Positions 8,850 through 21,930 of a stretch of 64,000 nt of DNA are shown piece by piece; position 1 is the stretch's first letter; every line of letters begins with the position of its first letter. The position numbers and the translations under genes are program-made. This DNA is from Centroberyx gerrardi (Eukaryota > Chordata > Actinopteri > Beryciformes > Berycidae): positions 7,944,121 to 8,008,120 of the forward strand of contig NC_136012.1 in assembly GCF_048128805.1 (NCBI RefSeq), read 5' to 3'. Below the pieces are notes generated by a model, which was not told where the DNA came from, did not search any database, and worked only from the letters and a program-made list of their open reading frames with translations.

Positions 8850-11800
8850 TCATTTGAGGTTGCAGCTGTCCTCCTTCTCCTCCTTCCTTTCTTCCTTGTG
8901 GAAGATCTTTCCATCAGGCTGCTTCACCCATCTCAGCTTGACGTCTCCACTCAGGCCCTGGTCCTTCAGTCTCTGATTCAACTGAGAAACAGAAACATTG
9001 TTTATTATTGCCTTGTTGTTTGTAATGCACTTTTGAATTCTGTCTCAAAAAGACTTTACTATTATAAAACCATTATTATAATTGTAATAATAAATGGAAG
9101 AAGAAGAAGAAGAAGAATCAGAGTAATAAACTTTGGGTTTATTATTATTTATTCAGTTTATTACTTTTTGTGGTCTAATTCAGCATAACCTGCTGTATAT
9201 GATGGGAGGAGTCACTTTATAGCAGCTGCCTTTCCTCTGACATTCAAGCCGGTTAGGTCAGATTAGTTGGGTTGGTAAATGTCTTGCTTTCCTGTCTTAA
9301 CTTTACCATCCTTCCTTATTTCTCATGTTTCACTCATGGTGACACTGTAGCATGCTGTCTGTTTAGGCCATTATCTTTCATTAAAAGCCAATGTACTTGA
9401 CAACCAAAGGAATTGCTACTGTACATCCAAAATAGTGATAGTCCAATTTTTTGTTCTAGTTGCTATTTGTTTACTGCTATGTCCAGCCAGCCATCTAAAG
9501 ATTAATAGTTAATCCACATTGTTGTACAAGGCAAGATGAAAATTAAGTTTTTTGTTCTGTCACTATGACGCTGTCTAACCATCTAAGTGGCTTTGACAAA
9601 CTTGTCTTGCAGGTTCATTGGAAGGTTTTTAGTTGGAAGTTTAATGTATTATTTTAGTGTACAGTAATAGCTGGCTGATAACCAGCTAGTATAGCCATTT
9701 GGGTGTATTGAAATCAAGGAAATTGGAAAATTGGAATTGATTGGATGCTTCTGTAATATCCACAACCCAAACTGTGGGTTAGATTCTAACTGAAGCCTGT
9801 CTGCATGCATTAGGTCTTTCTGCAGTGAAAAAACTGAGTTAATTGCAATCTAAAGGAAGGTAGAATGATGCAGTTAGGATGTTTCTGTAATGTGACAAGG
9901 AACATTCTTCCATACAAGGGTCAACAGTGTAGAGAAAAGTGTGCGCTTCTGACTCTGACGGACCAATGAAGTAGCCAAACAACTGTATGAAGAAAACTGA
10001 CACCAACAAAGATTACACCGGAACTTCAAAAACGAGCAAAAAAAAAATCAGCACTCTCCTCATAAAGGTTTTAAGCCAGGAATAAAAGGAAAATGCATTC
10101 TCTAACTTTTTCCTAGCTCTTGCTTTGTCCTAGTGTTTGTGACGATATACAAATGTTCACTTACTCAACTGTTTGCACTCAAGCTACACTTGATAAGTGC
10201 TATTGCTAAAAGCCTAAAATGTAAGAATGCAAATAATCTTTCTGCATCATGCTCATACACCATTACCTGCTGCAGGATGGCTTCCTTCAGGTCCTCCAGG
10301 TCCACTGAGGAGTCTGTTTTAGTCAGCTTCACCCTCACCACCTGCTTTGTAGATCGCAACTCATCACTGTAACAGGCAAAGTAAGATTTCTGACCACAAG
10401 GCAAATTCTCCCATATGCCAAAAGTTGAAGTCACACAAGATTTTGCGACATTGGGAATTGGTTGATTGTTTTCAGTATCCCAATTAATGAATGTAATAGG
10501 GCTCCCATCTGACCACTTCCACAAGTCTCTGAACAGGCCGATCCACACATAGTTTCCTTCGGGTATCATCGCCTTTATCTCGTCGTTTTCAGTTTGGTTC
10601 CTCACACTGGCCAGGTCTGTGTAGTGCTCCCTGCAGTAGCTCTGAGCCTCGGTCCAGGTCTTGGCTTCATTCACCAAGATGAATCTGGAAGAGTCCTGGG
10701 CTTCGATGGACCCTGAAAATATTTTTTAGCAGAAGTCATGATGCATGGTAGTCTCAGCAATGATGTTGCACTCAACAATGACCATGAAGGAATTTCTGCA
10801 CAATGCTAATTTTGAAAGCATTTTGCTGGTTTACAGGCTATCCAGTAACTCAGTCAAAGCAGTAGTAGCTAGCCAGCACTATGTAGCCTCTACGCTGAAA
10901 GAGGTGATGATGCAGATTGAAGGCCAAAGGAGAAAATCACTTTCATAAAAAGTTGGTTTTGTGAGAGAGCTGATGAAATCTGTTGTAAATATGAAGACAA
11001 TGCGTGGCTTGAGGGAAATTCAAATCTTTCTGAAATTTTCTGCATTCTTTATAAAGGTTAACATCTCAGACAGCATGCAACAGGTAGCTGTTTTTTCAAT
11101 AAATCTTTTTCCAGGAAGCCATTGCCCTGAACTCACCCAGTACTAATGAAAACCCCATTCCACCAGTTACATAAAGATTTGCCATCATTATCTCTCCCAC
11201 AGTGCAAAGCAATTATCGGGCCTTTAAAGTCTTTTACAGTCACTCTATAGGTGATATGTTGTTATTGGCTACGTTCATCAACTGGAGATGGTAGAAACCT
11301 TTGTTTACCTAAATTAATGTATGATGATGATGATGATGATGATGAAATTTTGGGGATTGCTTAATTACCCAGAGTCCCACAGTTAAAAACCTTGGCGTTA
11401 CGTTCGACTCAGCTCTCTCATTCGATGCTCACATTAAGGAAATCACTAAGATAGCATTTTTCCATCTTCGCAATATCTTGAAAATTCACTCCCTGCTAAA
11501 CACGGCGGATGCTGAAACCTTAATACACGCTTTTGTTTCATCAAGACTCGATTATTGTAATGTCTTACTCTCTGGCCTACCTAACTGCAGTATTAAAAAA
11601 CTACAACTTGTGCAAAATGCTGCTGCCAGAATACTAACCAGAACTAGAAAATTTGACCACATTACTCCAATCCTAACCTCCCTTCACTGGCTCCCAATTC
11701 AAGCCAGATCTGACTTTAAAGTGCTTCTGTTAGCTTATAAATCGTTACATGGGCTTGCACCATCATATCTATCCGACCTCATCATCCCTTATATTCCACC

Positions 11801-14800
11801 GCGTGCCCTCCGATTGCAGGACGCTGGCTACCTTATTGTCCCTAGAATCAAGAAAAAATCAGCAGGCAGTAGAGCATTCTCCTACCGAGCTCCCTATCTC
11901 TGGAACCAGCTACCTCTTACAGTCAGGGAAGCTAATTCTGTCGAAATCTTCAAATCTAGACTCAAAACCTATCTTTTCTCGCAATCATACGACCTACCTT
12001 AGCACCTGGGCTTGACACAGTCTTTTCTCTTACCCTAGCCTAGACAGTATTTATATAGAAATTTGCCGTTGGGAACATAAGCATAGGGCTGCCCTGTGGC
12101 TACACTGTGTCTAATCACTTTCTATCTGCTGTCTGTATGAGCTAGACCTAGCTAGACACATTCTCTGTAAAGTCCTCTGAGACATGCTTGTGATAAAGGG
12201 CTATATAAATAAACTTGACTTGACAAGATCAGTATGATTATTATTATTGTTATTATTATTATTAGTAGTAGTAGTAGTAGTAGCAGTATTCTTACTTTTA
12301 TTAATATTATTAGGGGTCCTAGCACTACATGCAAGGGATGGAAGGAATCTAGCCAGGTCAGGTGCACATAGTGTAGTGGATTTCCTCTATTGGATTTTCT
12401 GCCATTCTGCGTTTTACGAAAAACTGTTTTTTGGCTTCTTCTTTTTCAATTCTGGACATTTTGTCTCCACTGTACACCACAGTATCAGGCCAAACTGCAC
12501 AAAGATTCCATAACTCACCAACTGTGTGTCCAATCTTCAAACTTGACATTTAAGCGATTTCAGACCCCATAACCAATCCTGAAACTAATGTGTGCTATGT
12601 GGAGATTTCCTTGAGACATAATGATATTAACCAATAAAAGTCGACAAGTACGAATCAAAATCCAAAATTTGGTCAAAATTACTTTGGGTGGGCGTGCTAT
12701 GACATTTTAGCTTATAACTTGGCTTGTGAGTAAAGTTTCCTACAAAACGTACTGAGCTCGTCAGTAATCCTATTTGGAACATTCCTGTCAAGTTTCAACC
12801 CAATCGGTAAAAGTAAATGATAATAAGCAAATCTCTCATAGACTTCCATTGTATTTATTACTCAGCCACTGAAAACTCCATTCAGCTTTCTAAATACTGA
12901 TCAACTGCATAATATTTCAAAATGAAAGCTTTCATAGTTTGAGTTATATAAAACAATGTGAATGAGTCTCATTCACTTCCATTGTATTTATTACTCAAGC
13001 CTTGTTTATGATCTCCATTGTCCTTTTAAATACTAAATGTGGCATGCTTATCAACTGTGTTCACATTCATAATGACCGCATTTACACTTATAAGTTATAA
13101 AATACATGTATGTCAATGAGCCATATCCACTTCCATTGTATACTTGGGCATTGTTCACAGGAGAATCTTCATTCAAGTTTATAAGTGCTAAGTATGGGAT
13201 AAGTGTATTTCTTCTTCTAAAAGTTATCTTCAGTCGTATTGGCATATTGGACCATTGGACCCCTACAATCGCCGCTTGCGGTTATATTTATTAGTATTAT
13301 TATTGTTATTATTATTATTATTAATATTGCTCATACTCATTTTGTTGTTTTCTTCTTACCATTGTAGCAGATGTATGGCATTCTTCTGCTGTAAGTAGCA
13401 TCCCCCCATGTCCCAGCCCTGTTCATAAATGCACAGTTCTCAGTGTGGAAGTTATTGGGTTCACTATTGGCCCACATCCTGAACTCAGCCTCTCCTTCAC
13501 CATAGTAACCCTCATTTTCCAGAGACCACCTCCAACTGTTAATGTCATCATACATTCCTATCCACACTTGAATATATGTGCCTATGATGTCATTCAGCTT
13601 AATCACATCTTCCTCGTTGAGTACGGTGGCCAGGTCAGTGTACTTCTCCCTGCAGTAGCTCTGGGCTTCAGTCCAGGTCTTTTGTTCTTCAACAAGGTGG
13701 TACTGACGAGGAAAACATGAGGGGAGGGTGCACAGCCCTGTGACGACAATCAAAGCATGCAGTTTAATGCATTTCAGTCAGCCAACTCACATAAACAGAT
13801 TAAAAGGATGAATGCAATATAGGCTAGATACAGAGTTCAGTATGGCATCTGCGAGCATGCACCTAAGCTAGCCAAATGAGTGCAGGGAGTGACGATAGGG
13901 AACTTCCCCCCCAAAGTCGCGTCAGATACAGAGCCAGACACCAGCTATTCTAATTTCCGGTGGAGCACCCACCATGTGGCCTCACCGATGTCCCAAATGC
14001 AAGCTATGCATATCAGCATCAAGCAAGATCATTCTAACATTATGTAGAACCTTCTATGTGTGGGCCAGGCATCAGCCGCTGTGTGCCCATTCCCCTACTA
14101 GGCACCTCCGACCATCGAGGGAAATATACTATTTAGTGAAATCTACTATGTGTGGCCATCCCTCTAATGAGCAGCTCCCAGAGGGATAGAATCTGCGTAC
14201 CCAGCAATCCACCTGATATGCAGCTGCAGACCCAAGGGCGTAACTTTGGTTTGAGAAGTGGGGGGGACAAAATAAAACGGGGAGTCTGGGGGTACTCCCC
14301 CAGAAAAAAAATTGCAATTTGAACCCCATTTCCTGCATTTCTACATACATTTAGGGACCAATACAAAATCCGGGAAATAATTAAGTTGGTGATCATGCTA
14401 AATTCTGCCAGAATAGTACTAAATATGCATAAGAAAAACTGTCTTACTTTCTGTATTGTTTAGCCTACAACTTTACTGAACTTCACATGTTGAGTTATTC
14501 AATTATGGATATATATATATTTTGAAGAATAGGACTGACAGATCTATGGTACATTATTGTGGCACTATCGATAGATAATGTGTCATTTGCAACTTCAATC
14601 ACAACAAACATATACAAAATGTATCAAAGAATATGAAACTTTTTTTTTTTTTAGAAGTTTTTTAGAAGTCACACACTGTCAATACTATAAGAGCACTGCC
14701 AATGAATGTGTTAGCTTTTTTATGTAAGTCTAGTGTGTAGTTATCTTTATTTTGAGTATTGGTTATACCTGAGATTAGATAGGCTTTGGTTCTACCTTTT

Positions 14801-17800
14801 CAGTGTCACTCAAAATACATGTCTTTTGCCTCATTCAGTGAGCAATTTTTCAAGTGCGCATGCGTGGAACACGTCCGTGTCCACAACAGTGTTGCCAACT
14901 CTTTTCCAAGGAAAGTAGCTATTGGCTGCTCAGAAAGTCGCTAGAAGTCGCCAGATGATGTCATACGATAATTTGCATATCAATATATAATGCTGCACTT
15001 GTTATGCACGCCGCGGCGTAGCCCATTTTAATGTAAGTGCTGACTCCGCCCACCCGGGCCAGTTTCGGCGTACGCCGGTAGCAATTACAAGTGGACCCTA
15101 TCCTACAGTCCCTGCTCTCAGCGGAGGGAGGGAGCTACGCTGTGTGTGGGAAGCGCTGTGACCATCAGACCTCTCTGGATTAGACAAGCAAGTAGAGCAA
15201 ACCGACCGGCATCAGCCATATCAATTTATTGCCAAATGCTTTGGGATTCAACACTTTAACATTGCTTCCCATGGTCAGAAAAAGTCGCCAGATTTGTTGC
15301 TAGTCGCTTTTGAGAAATAAAGTCGCCAGGGGGGTCTGAAAAGTCACTAAGTCTAGCGACAAAGTCGCCAAGCTGGCAACACTGGTCCACAGACGCCAAA
15401 ATGTACTATAGAACCGCGTAGGCAGGCTGCCCGTGTCCGCGGCAATTTTTTTTGGAGTATGTCAGGGCCTTACAATCAGCAGCTCAATTCACATTCTCAG
15501 CCAGAATCTGACGGCTGGCCAAACAGTAGCGCATTAAGCACGATTTTTGCGGTTAAAAAAGTGGGGGGGACACAAACGGGATTTTGATAAGAAATTACGC
15601 CCCAGTGCAGACCAAATGTAAGCTGCAGAAGACCAACAGCCCATTTCAGTTAGGACAACTCACATATTGATATTAATAAAATTTTATAAATGGTTATGAC
15701 ATGCGATAGTATATAGCTCGCTGTTGCACATGCAGTAGAGTTAAGTCGGGGAGTACATAACCTCCTAAAGCATCAGACCTAAGCCACCAAAAGGTGCGTG
15801 CTGCAATTATGTGCGGTTTCCTCGGCATGGACAGTAAGCAACTGTGATCAATATGGAACAGTGGAACCTGCCTATGTTATGGGAGCCTAGGCCAGCTTGG
15901 CCGAATGGCTTACCTACCTAGTGGCCTATCTATGTGAGCCTCCCCCTTAAAAGCTTACGCTGCCCCTCTCCTGAGGTGTGTAAGGTCAGCAGCTGCAGAG
16001 TGCTCTTAAATGAACATATGGCAAGATATGCACTTACAGTATCTTAAATTGAGGGAAGAACTCTGTCACTCAATGTACTCCGGCCTGAAAAGTGTGTACG
16101 CCACTCTTCACGCAGATTTTCGGATTTATAAAAACAAACTTGGCCTGACAATGTGCGCAACGCTACGGAAACTTCGACCGATGCAATTAATTGTGACAAA
16201 TTCAAGGTGTCAAGTAATTGGACTGGATGTCACAAGGTAATAAATAATGATACGCTATGGTTTCATGGTGCACGCGGCGCCTTGGAGATGCCAGTGCTGG
16301 GCACACAGCCATCCTCTTCAGCCAGCTCTTCACTGCCGGACGCACCCACTGTCTGATACCCCGAGTCAGAAAATGAGAATAAAGTACTTGTCTAGTCTGT
16401 TCTTAAAGGAATAGTTCACCCAAAAATGAAAATTCAGTCATTATCTACTCACCCTGGCCCTGAGTGCGGAACGGCATAGAAGCCTTCTTCAAAAAAATTG
16501 AAGTTGCTGGGGGACCTGACTTCACGGTTCAAAAAATAACAGAAAATAACCATAAAATGCTGCCGGATGCTGTTATGGCAGGATCCAGCACAAATTAAGC
16601 ACTGGGCACAATGCCACAAAATAGGGTTTTCCCCGTTATTGAGGTGAAGAGGAGAGAGCTCCAGTGTCTCCTCGCCCCGCCGACACTGTTGCTGCAGGCA
16701 GCAGAGTGTCTTTCTGTTTCTGCTGTCAGACAACTGAGCAACTATAAAAAAAAAAAAAGTGATTTGATCGAGGGTCACAAAATGCTAATTAACAGTACAG
16801 AAATTATCATTAGCCTTGGTTAGCCAGTTAGCATTTTGTGACCCTCAATCATAGTTACTTGCGCAGTCGTCTGACAACAGACAGAGAGATCACAGACAGA
16901 GTTATAGGCGACAGAAAGTTGGCTTTTTAACATTGCTGGCAATGGTGAGAACCGAGCTACACCCTGCGGAAGTACGGCAGCCATGTTTGTGAAAAGGGCC
17001 TATAATGTAGCAGCAGTGATTGGCAGCCTGAGCAGTGTAGCATGGCAATGCAAGAGAGTGAATAAGTGCATTCAGAGCTTAAATAGACTGCCTTATTGCA
17101 AAGGGAGCGCTTGATATGAGTTGCAATCAGTAGTGTATGTATCACGTTGTCTTGCAGCACGACTCGGGTTGTCTGCCTGAACTAGCTTTGCAGGCTTCAT
17201 TACATTTAGTGACCTCAGTTTGTACAATGACTGAAAGGCATTAATGTGTGAATGCTGACCAACTGCACCTACTTGTTAAATGTGATATTTAGCCTACTGC
17301 TTAAAGTGATTTCAGACCTTATAACCAATCCTAAAGCTAATGTGTGCTATGTGGAGATTTCCTTGAGATGTAATGATATAAACAAATAGCCACACATGTG
17401 GGCCAGCTGTGTTGCTGTTTTCACCTCTTGTCTAAAGCTTGTTGTCAAAACCCGGCCCGACCAGTAGCTTTTCATTTTTTTAAAACTAGCTTGTCTCCTC
17501 CTTCGCTGCGGTGAAGCCTAACACCTAATGGTGAGTAGGGTAAGTAGGGTACTGCACTGCTCATCTGCTATTGGCTGGTCTTTGTGCCAGGTGATGTCAC
17601 CACCTGTTGTACTCTATGGAAGGTGACATCACCTGGCACAATCACCAGCCAATAGCAGATGGCCAATGCAGTACCTTTCACCATTAGGTGTCAGGCTTTA
17701 CCACAGATTTGGGTTTGGGGTTTAGTTACTCTTTAAAAGCAGCGCTCTCCCCCTCCCATCCCTGAAAAAAATTCTCGTAATGGCGGAATCGATGAATCAA

Positions 17801-18356
17801 GCAAGTAAACTTGTTAAACTAGTAAACTTGCTACCTGCCTCTTCACTTATCATTGTGGGACATGTAACCTTCAGCGGGAGAAAAATCTGGCAAAGCAAGA
17901 CTGGTAACCGGTGACACTTCTCCATAGGTACGTTTATTTTAGCCATTAGCCTTTATGCACGGTCCTTCGCTAGGTTTGTCTTTTGGGGCCTCCGTAGTCC
18001 AGCAGCTTTACTGTGGTTTATTTACAAATGTGTTGCGGTTTCTGTTTGGAAAATCACTTAGTGCAAATATGACATAGGCAAGAGATACAAGTACAAAGGA
18101 TGGATAAGGCATGATTTGCTTTACACTCATGTATCTCAAACACATTAAAAATCATACATAGGCTACAAGAATTGAGCACATGCCCCATCTGCTTGTTTTC
18201 TGTGGGCAAATCGGATTTATGTTCTTGATTTGTACAATGACTCCTCTGGGAAGTAAATTCAGTGTGAGACATTTGATCAGAATTCCTTAGAAAAAATATG
18301 ACCATCAAATGACACTAACCTGATAAGACCATGATAACAAACGCCTTCGCTTCCAT
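8850..18356 (-). CDS. Secreted protein with two C-type lectin domains
   Basis: Four minus-strand exons join in phase: 18320-18356, 13360-13737, 10267-10712, 8850-8981, giving 330 aa. Residues 1-19 are a signal peptide (MEAKAFVIMVLSG, LCTLPSC). Two C-type lectin domains follow, each opening with KTWTEAQSYCRE. The first has the EPN triplet typical of mannose-type calcium and sugar binding, with TWGD in place of the usual WND. The second lacks EPN or QPD and may not bind sugar. The tail (LKEAILQQ, LRWVKQPDGKIFHKEE) is a conserved ending seen in many fish lectin-like proteins. A possible 5' UTR exon ends at 19924 with donor GTAAGC. Expected role is extracellular recognition; the ligand is unknown. 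Confidence 0.85.
8982..10266. other. Intron 3 of the lectin gene
   Basis: No gene seen. A GAA/TTATTA-rich microsatellite lies at 9060-9165. The rest is unique-looking AT-rich DNA. Confidence 0.5.
11370..12222 (+). mobile_element. 5'-truncated L2-like LINE
   Basis: An open frame from about 11382 to 12002 encodes the C-terminal end of an L2/CR1-type reverse transcriptase. Motifs include VKNLGVTFD, SRLDYCNVLLSGLP, LTSLHWLPI, FKVLLLAYKSLHGLAPSYL and LWNQLPL. The 3' part ends with gataaagggctatataaat and a short TTGACTTGAC tail typical of fish L2 elements. The endonuclease and RT catalytic core are absent. It lies inside lectin intron 2, antisense to the gene. Confidence 0.9.
12223..13359. other. 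Intron 2 remainder: ATT microsatellites and a repeat
   Basis: TTA/GTA microsatellites lie at about 12238-12312 and 13284-13325. Between them is a roughly 1-kb block that starts ggggtcctagcactacatgc and ends near cgccgcttgcggttatattt. The second motif recurs inverted at 20785-20810. The stretch 12553-12640 recurs at 17307-17390. I take this as a decayed interspersed repeat with no gene. Confidence 0.5.
14233..15605. mobile_element. hAT-like non-autonomous element (1373 bp)
   Basis: Ends CAAGGGCGTAACTTT and AAATTACGCCCCAG are inverted repeats, flanked by a perfect 8-bp duplication TGCAGACC (14225-14232 and 15606-15613). G-rich stretches lie just inside both ends (gtgggggggaca). No transposase frame. 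A second element is nested at 14887-15384. Confidence 0.85.
14887..15384. mobile_element. Nested hAT-like MITE (498 bp)
   Basis: Ends CAGTGTTGCCAACT and AGCTGGCAACACTG are inverted. They are flanked by GTCCACAA (14879-14886) and GTCCACAG (15385-15392), an 8-bp duplication with one mismatch. Internal sequence repeats agtcgcc motifs and has no reading frame. It inserted into the older element around it. Confidence 0.8.
16400..17740. repeat. Composite repeat block
   Basis: Begins with TTAAAGGAATAGTTCACCCA, a motif common at the ends of fish DNA elements, and ends with GTTTAGTTACTCTTTAA, roughly its inverse. The middle is mixed, including a unit shared with 12553-12640 and a foldback at 17514-17703. 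No protein-coding frame is recognised. Confidence 0.5.
17514..17703. repeat. Foldback palindrome with about 85-bp arms
   Basis: The left arm (agcctaacacctaatggtga to caggtgatgtcacc) and right arm (ggtgacatcacctggcac to accattaggtgtcaggcttt) are inverted copies with a few indels and a loop of about 20 bases. The DNA or RNA could form a long hairpin. Probably a foldback MITE. Confidence 0.75.
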
Positions 18357-20934
18357 GATGTACGATACCACAGCTCACTTGCACCTTGCTGTCATCAGAA
18401 TAAGATGATTACTGTGAGAGGAGAGCTGCTCAATTATTTTAATTTTTAAGCTGCTGTAGGTAAGACTGAGTTTACCCAAGCATGTTTGGGTAAGTTTGGG
18501 TAGACTGATATTCATCATTATTCAGTCTGAGATTTCCTCCATGTTAGCCGTTTTCTGTGTGGGGAGGGGTTGATTTTCCCCGGACCAATCACTAGTGACT
18601 GACATATCCGGCCGCTCTGACGTTATTTTCAGTTACACAATACAATATGAGATAAGACAATATAAGACAATATGTTGGTTAAGGAATGATTTTAAAAAAA
18701 TTCCAATGAAACGGCAATGAAAAACCGTTGCACAAACAGTTCAAACTTTAGTCCCGCCCATAAAGGTGCTGATTGGCACGGTCATTTTTCCGATACAGAA
18801 ATCGCCGTTGAATAGAGCAACACCAGTCTCTCTGAATCACTCGACCAAATTTGAAGAGTGGGCGGGCGCGATTCAGGAGTCTGGAACCAGGCTAAAGTTT
18901 GGGAGGAAAGAGATCAAATCTCTGGAAATTCTAACCAGCACAAGGATTGACACGCTTCCCACTCCTCCCAGTGAGTGACAAGAGGAGTGATTGACCAACC
19001 CGTTCTCATTCCCAACTCGTCCTATATTGATTCTTTGTCAAATCCCTTGGCGCCACTATAACGACGCAAAAGACTAGACTTTGTAACGCTTCCATGTTCT
19101 GTGGTCTAGGAGAGAAAGCTGTAGGTGTCCAATACTGCCGCGAGAGGTTTTACCATGGAGTCTATGGAACACCCGGTGTGTTCTATACAGACGCAAAAGG
19201 GTATCTTTTGCGTCGTTACAGTGACGCCAAGGGATTTGACAAAGCGTCAATATAGGACGAGCCTCAGACTTCTCCTCATTGGTCGGATTGGTTTCCACAC
19301 ATTTTACTTTGAAATGAGAATAGCAGTGGGATGGGGCTGTTTGTGAGTTGTAACATATTATCCTGCTCATTTGACCACCAAACATGCTGATTTATTTTTA
19401 TTCCTTACATATAAATGTTAGTCCATAAAAGTTACCAACTGCAACTTTAGATATTTTTTTTTAATATTTGAAGAATCTATAATTAAAAACACACTTGTTT
19501 AAAACCGTGTAAGAAAATGTGTTAAAAAATCTAAATGTCACTTTTTTGATCAATGCACAAAAAGACATACTATCAACAGCTGACCATACATTTCACTCTA
19601 CAAATACACATTCAGTATGCAGTCACTATGTGTATGAATATAAACTATATGTATATTTGTGGACCGATATGTATAGCATAGTCAATTTTCTTTGAAATCC
19701 ATCTCGTCTCAAGCACCTCAGTGTAACACAGTGTTTGTTATTTTGTGTGAAAGAGCTGACAAATATATTTTCATAGATTTGCATTCACAACATCAGAATA
19801 ATTATTATATGTTATCATGACATTTGCCTCACCACCATGATCATTAGCTGATTGAAATACATTTCAAATGCTCTTTATCTAATAGCTGACAGAAATATCC
19901 TTTCAAAGAAATGATGGCTTACCTTTCTTGTGTAAAAGGGAGAAATGTTGTCTGTCACTCAGTCTTTCTGTCACTCCTCACTTCCAGTCTGACAACATTG
20001 ACTTGGCAGTATGGATGAAGTGTCAGTGTAATGTAAGTGTAGTGAGCACAGGTCCGATCAGTGCAGTCCTCTAACATTCAAGACAGGTGTCTTTGAAGCT
20101 GCACATCCTACTTTAATAGCACATGGAGAGGTTCCATCAGATCCTGTGTATTGGAAAACATCTCCTACCCCTCTGTCTCCTCTTTCTTCCTTACGTACGT
20201 GACAGTCTGATCATTTGAAAATTAAATTAATCAGTTACAGCATGTTTGTTTAGCTAAAACAATACTGCTTATGAGAATATTTGAATATCATAAATGTGCT
20301 CATGAAAGCACAAATGGAACTACAGTATTTAAATGACGTGACACAGACAGTAAATGCTGGTGACTCGAAATATTTTATGTAAATCTGTTGTGGAAGTGTA
20401 TTTCTCTTTCTGGACTGCCAGGCCGGCCAGAAAGGAGACAGTAACATCACTGTTGATTTTATCATTGTTTTATATTCACTGTTGCTATTACTGAAAAGCT
20501 ATATGTAATTGTAAAAGTGCTATAAACCTAAGACATTTACCAATATATATATACAGCGCTGGGTAGTAATAAAATACTTGTAATGGTGTTACATATTCTA
20601 CATGTATAAATAAATAAATAATAAATAACTTCCTTTAAGTCAATGCACATTGCAATTTCCCACACGAGTTTCCTCAGTATTGTTGCTAGGATCCAATAGA
20701 TTTGATTTTAGACCTTGTGGCTCACTTTGTCACCTAGTGGTGGGAGCATTGTCCATGAACATTGCCAGAAAAATAAATAATAAATATAGCCGCAAGCGGC
20801 AATTCGATAATAATTAATAAATTTACTACTTACAGCAATACACACATTCACAGTTGTCTGTATATGTGTGTATATATATGTGTGTGTAGCTGTGAGTCCA
20901 TCTGTCTGTGTTTGACTTTCCAACATGTTTTCAT
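18357..20934. other. Spacer upstream of the lectin gene
   Basis: No coding gene is recognised. It holds the inverted-repeat element at 19016-19263 and the possible lectin 5' UTR exon with donor at 19923-19924. The rest is AT-rich DNA with short microsatellites. Confidence 0.5.
19016..19263. mobile_element. MITE with about 58-bp terminal inverted repeats
   Basis: The left arm (ctcgtcctatattga to acgacgcaaaag) and right arm (cttttgcgtcgttacagtga to tcaatataggacgag) are inverted copies with few mismatches. About 130 bp lie between them. Target duplication is not clear. Non-autonomous DNA element, family not assigned. Confidence 0.7.
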
Positions 20935-21930
20935 GAGCATGGACTGTATTTATAAGCTACAAAGATTAAAGGATAAGGCTGGTGTTTTTTAATGCATTGC
21001 TTACTGTCAACAAATCCTATGAAAATAACAAAATCAACAATGCATTTGCTCTACTCCCGTTACTTTCTGACTTCCCACGTACCGTTTTTAGCCGTCAACC
21101 CGGAAGTCATTGGCTCCAATTGTAAGCTAAAAACCTTGAAATACAGCTCACAAAGACATAGTTTCAATTTTAAAAATCGCTAACTGTTACCACGAAAAGT
21201 CAGGCTGTTGTAGTTATTACCAAATCAAATTCAAATGGGAACAAATTCTTCATTACGCCGGGGACTATTTTCGGTGCTACGGAAGTACTTTCCTGAGATC
21301 GCAAAGTGTTTACAGCCGGCTTATTAAGTTGTTTGAGGAAAAAGTCGGCCGGCCCGGTGCATCGTGGTGATGAAATATGCTGCCCAGAGCAACGGCATGG
21401 CTCTGTGACGTGTTTTTAATCGTTTTTTTAATACAATGTTTTATGGTTCTATGGCTGCTGGGATATGGCTTCATTGGGCACCGGCTACATGGACGAGACT
21501 TGTTGGCAAAACAAAATCATTGCTAATTTTGTTATTTTCATAGGATTTGTTGACGGTAAGCAACGCATTAAAAAACACCAGCCTTATCCTGTAAGATGAA
21601 GATGAACAGTCTGCAGAAACAGTGGTGGTGATTTGCGGCCACCTAGTGGTTGATTCAGATTTATTAGAAGCAGGCCAGTGAACAACTGTTTTGCTGTGGA
21701 GGACAGAATCGGCCATAATTAGAAATGAATGAATAAATATTTAAATCTATGAATATATTCAATAATAAAAATAATTATATACAGAGAAAGCAGTCAATGA
21801 AAAAAATTCAAACAAAATTAAAGAAACGAGTAAATCAATGCAGAATCAAGAAAATATAATCAGTAAATGCATTATTAATTTATTTCCCAGCTGATTTATT
21901 TCAGTATATATTTATTTATGTATTTATTTA
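20935..21930. repeat. Interspersed repeat S, copy interrupted by a MITE
   Basis: The second copy of the repeat at 6921-7260, split by the insertion at 20970-21591. Flanks align with the uninterrupted copy on both sides. Confidence 0.75.
20970..21591. mobile_element. Harbinger-like MITE (622 bp) with TAA duplication
   Basis: Terminal inverted repeats of about 60 bp: AGGATAAGGCTGGTGTTTTT and its complement ending CCAGCCTTATCCTG. The target TAA is present on both sides (20967-20969, 21592-21594), while the empty copy at 6950-6952 has it once. A 3-bp TAA duplication is the PIF/Harbinger signature. No transposase frame. Confidence 0.85.

Larger units (their letters stand above)
13738..18319. other. 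Intron 1 of the lectin gene, filled with elements
   Basis: Contains the nested hAT-like elements at 14233-15605 and repeats at 16400-17740. The remaining stretches (13760-14224, 15614-16390, 17740-18319) show no gene. Confidence 0.5.

Noticed and set aside
11478..12002. 174-codon frame as a host gene
   Set aside because: It matches the C-terminal end of L2-type reverse transcriptase and is followed by an L2-like 3' end.
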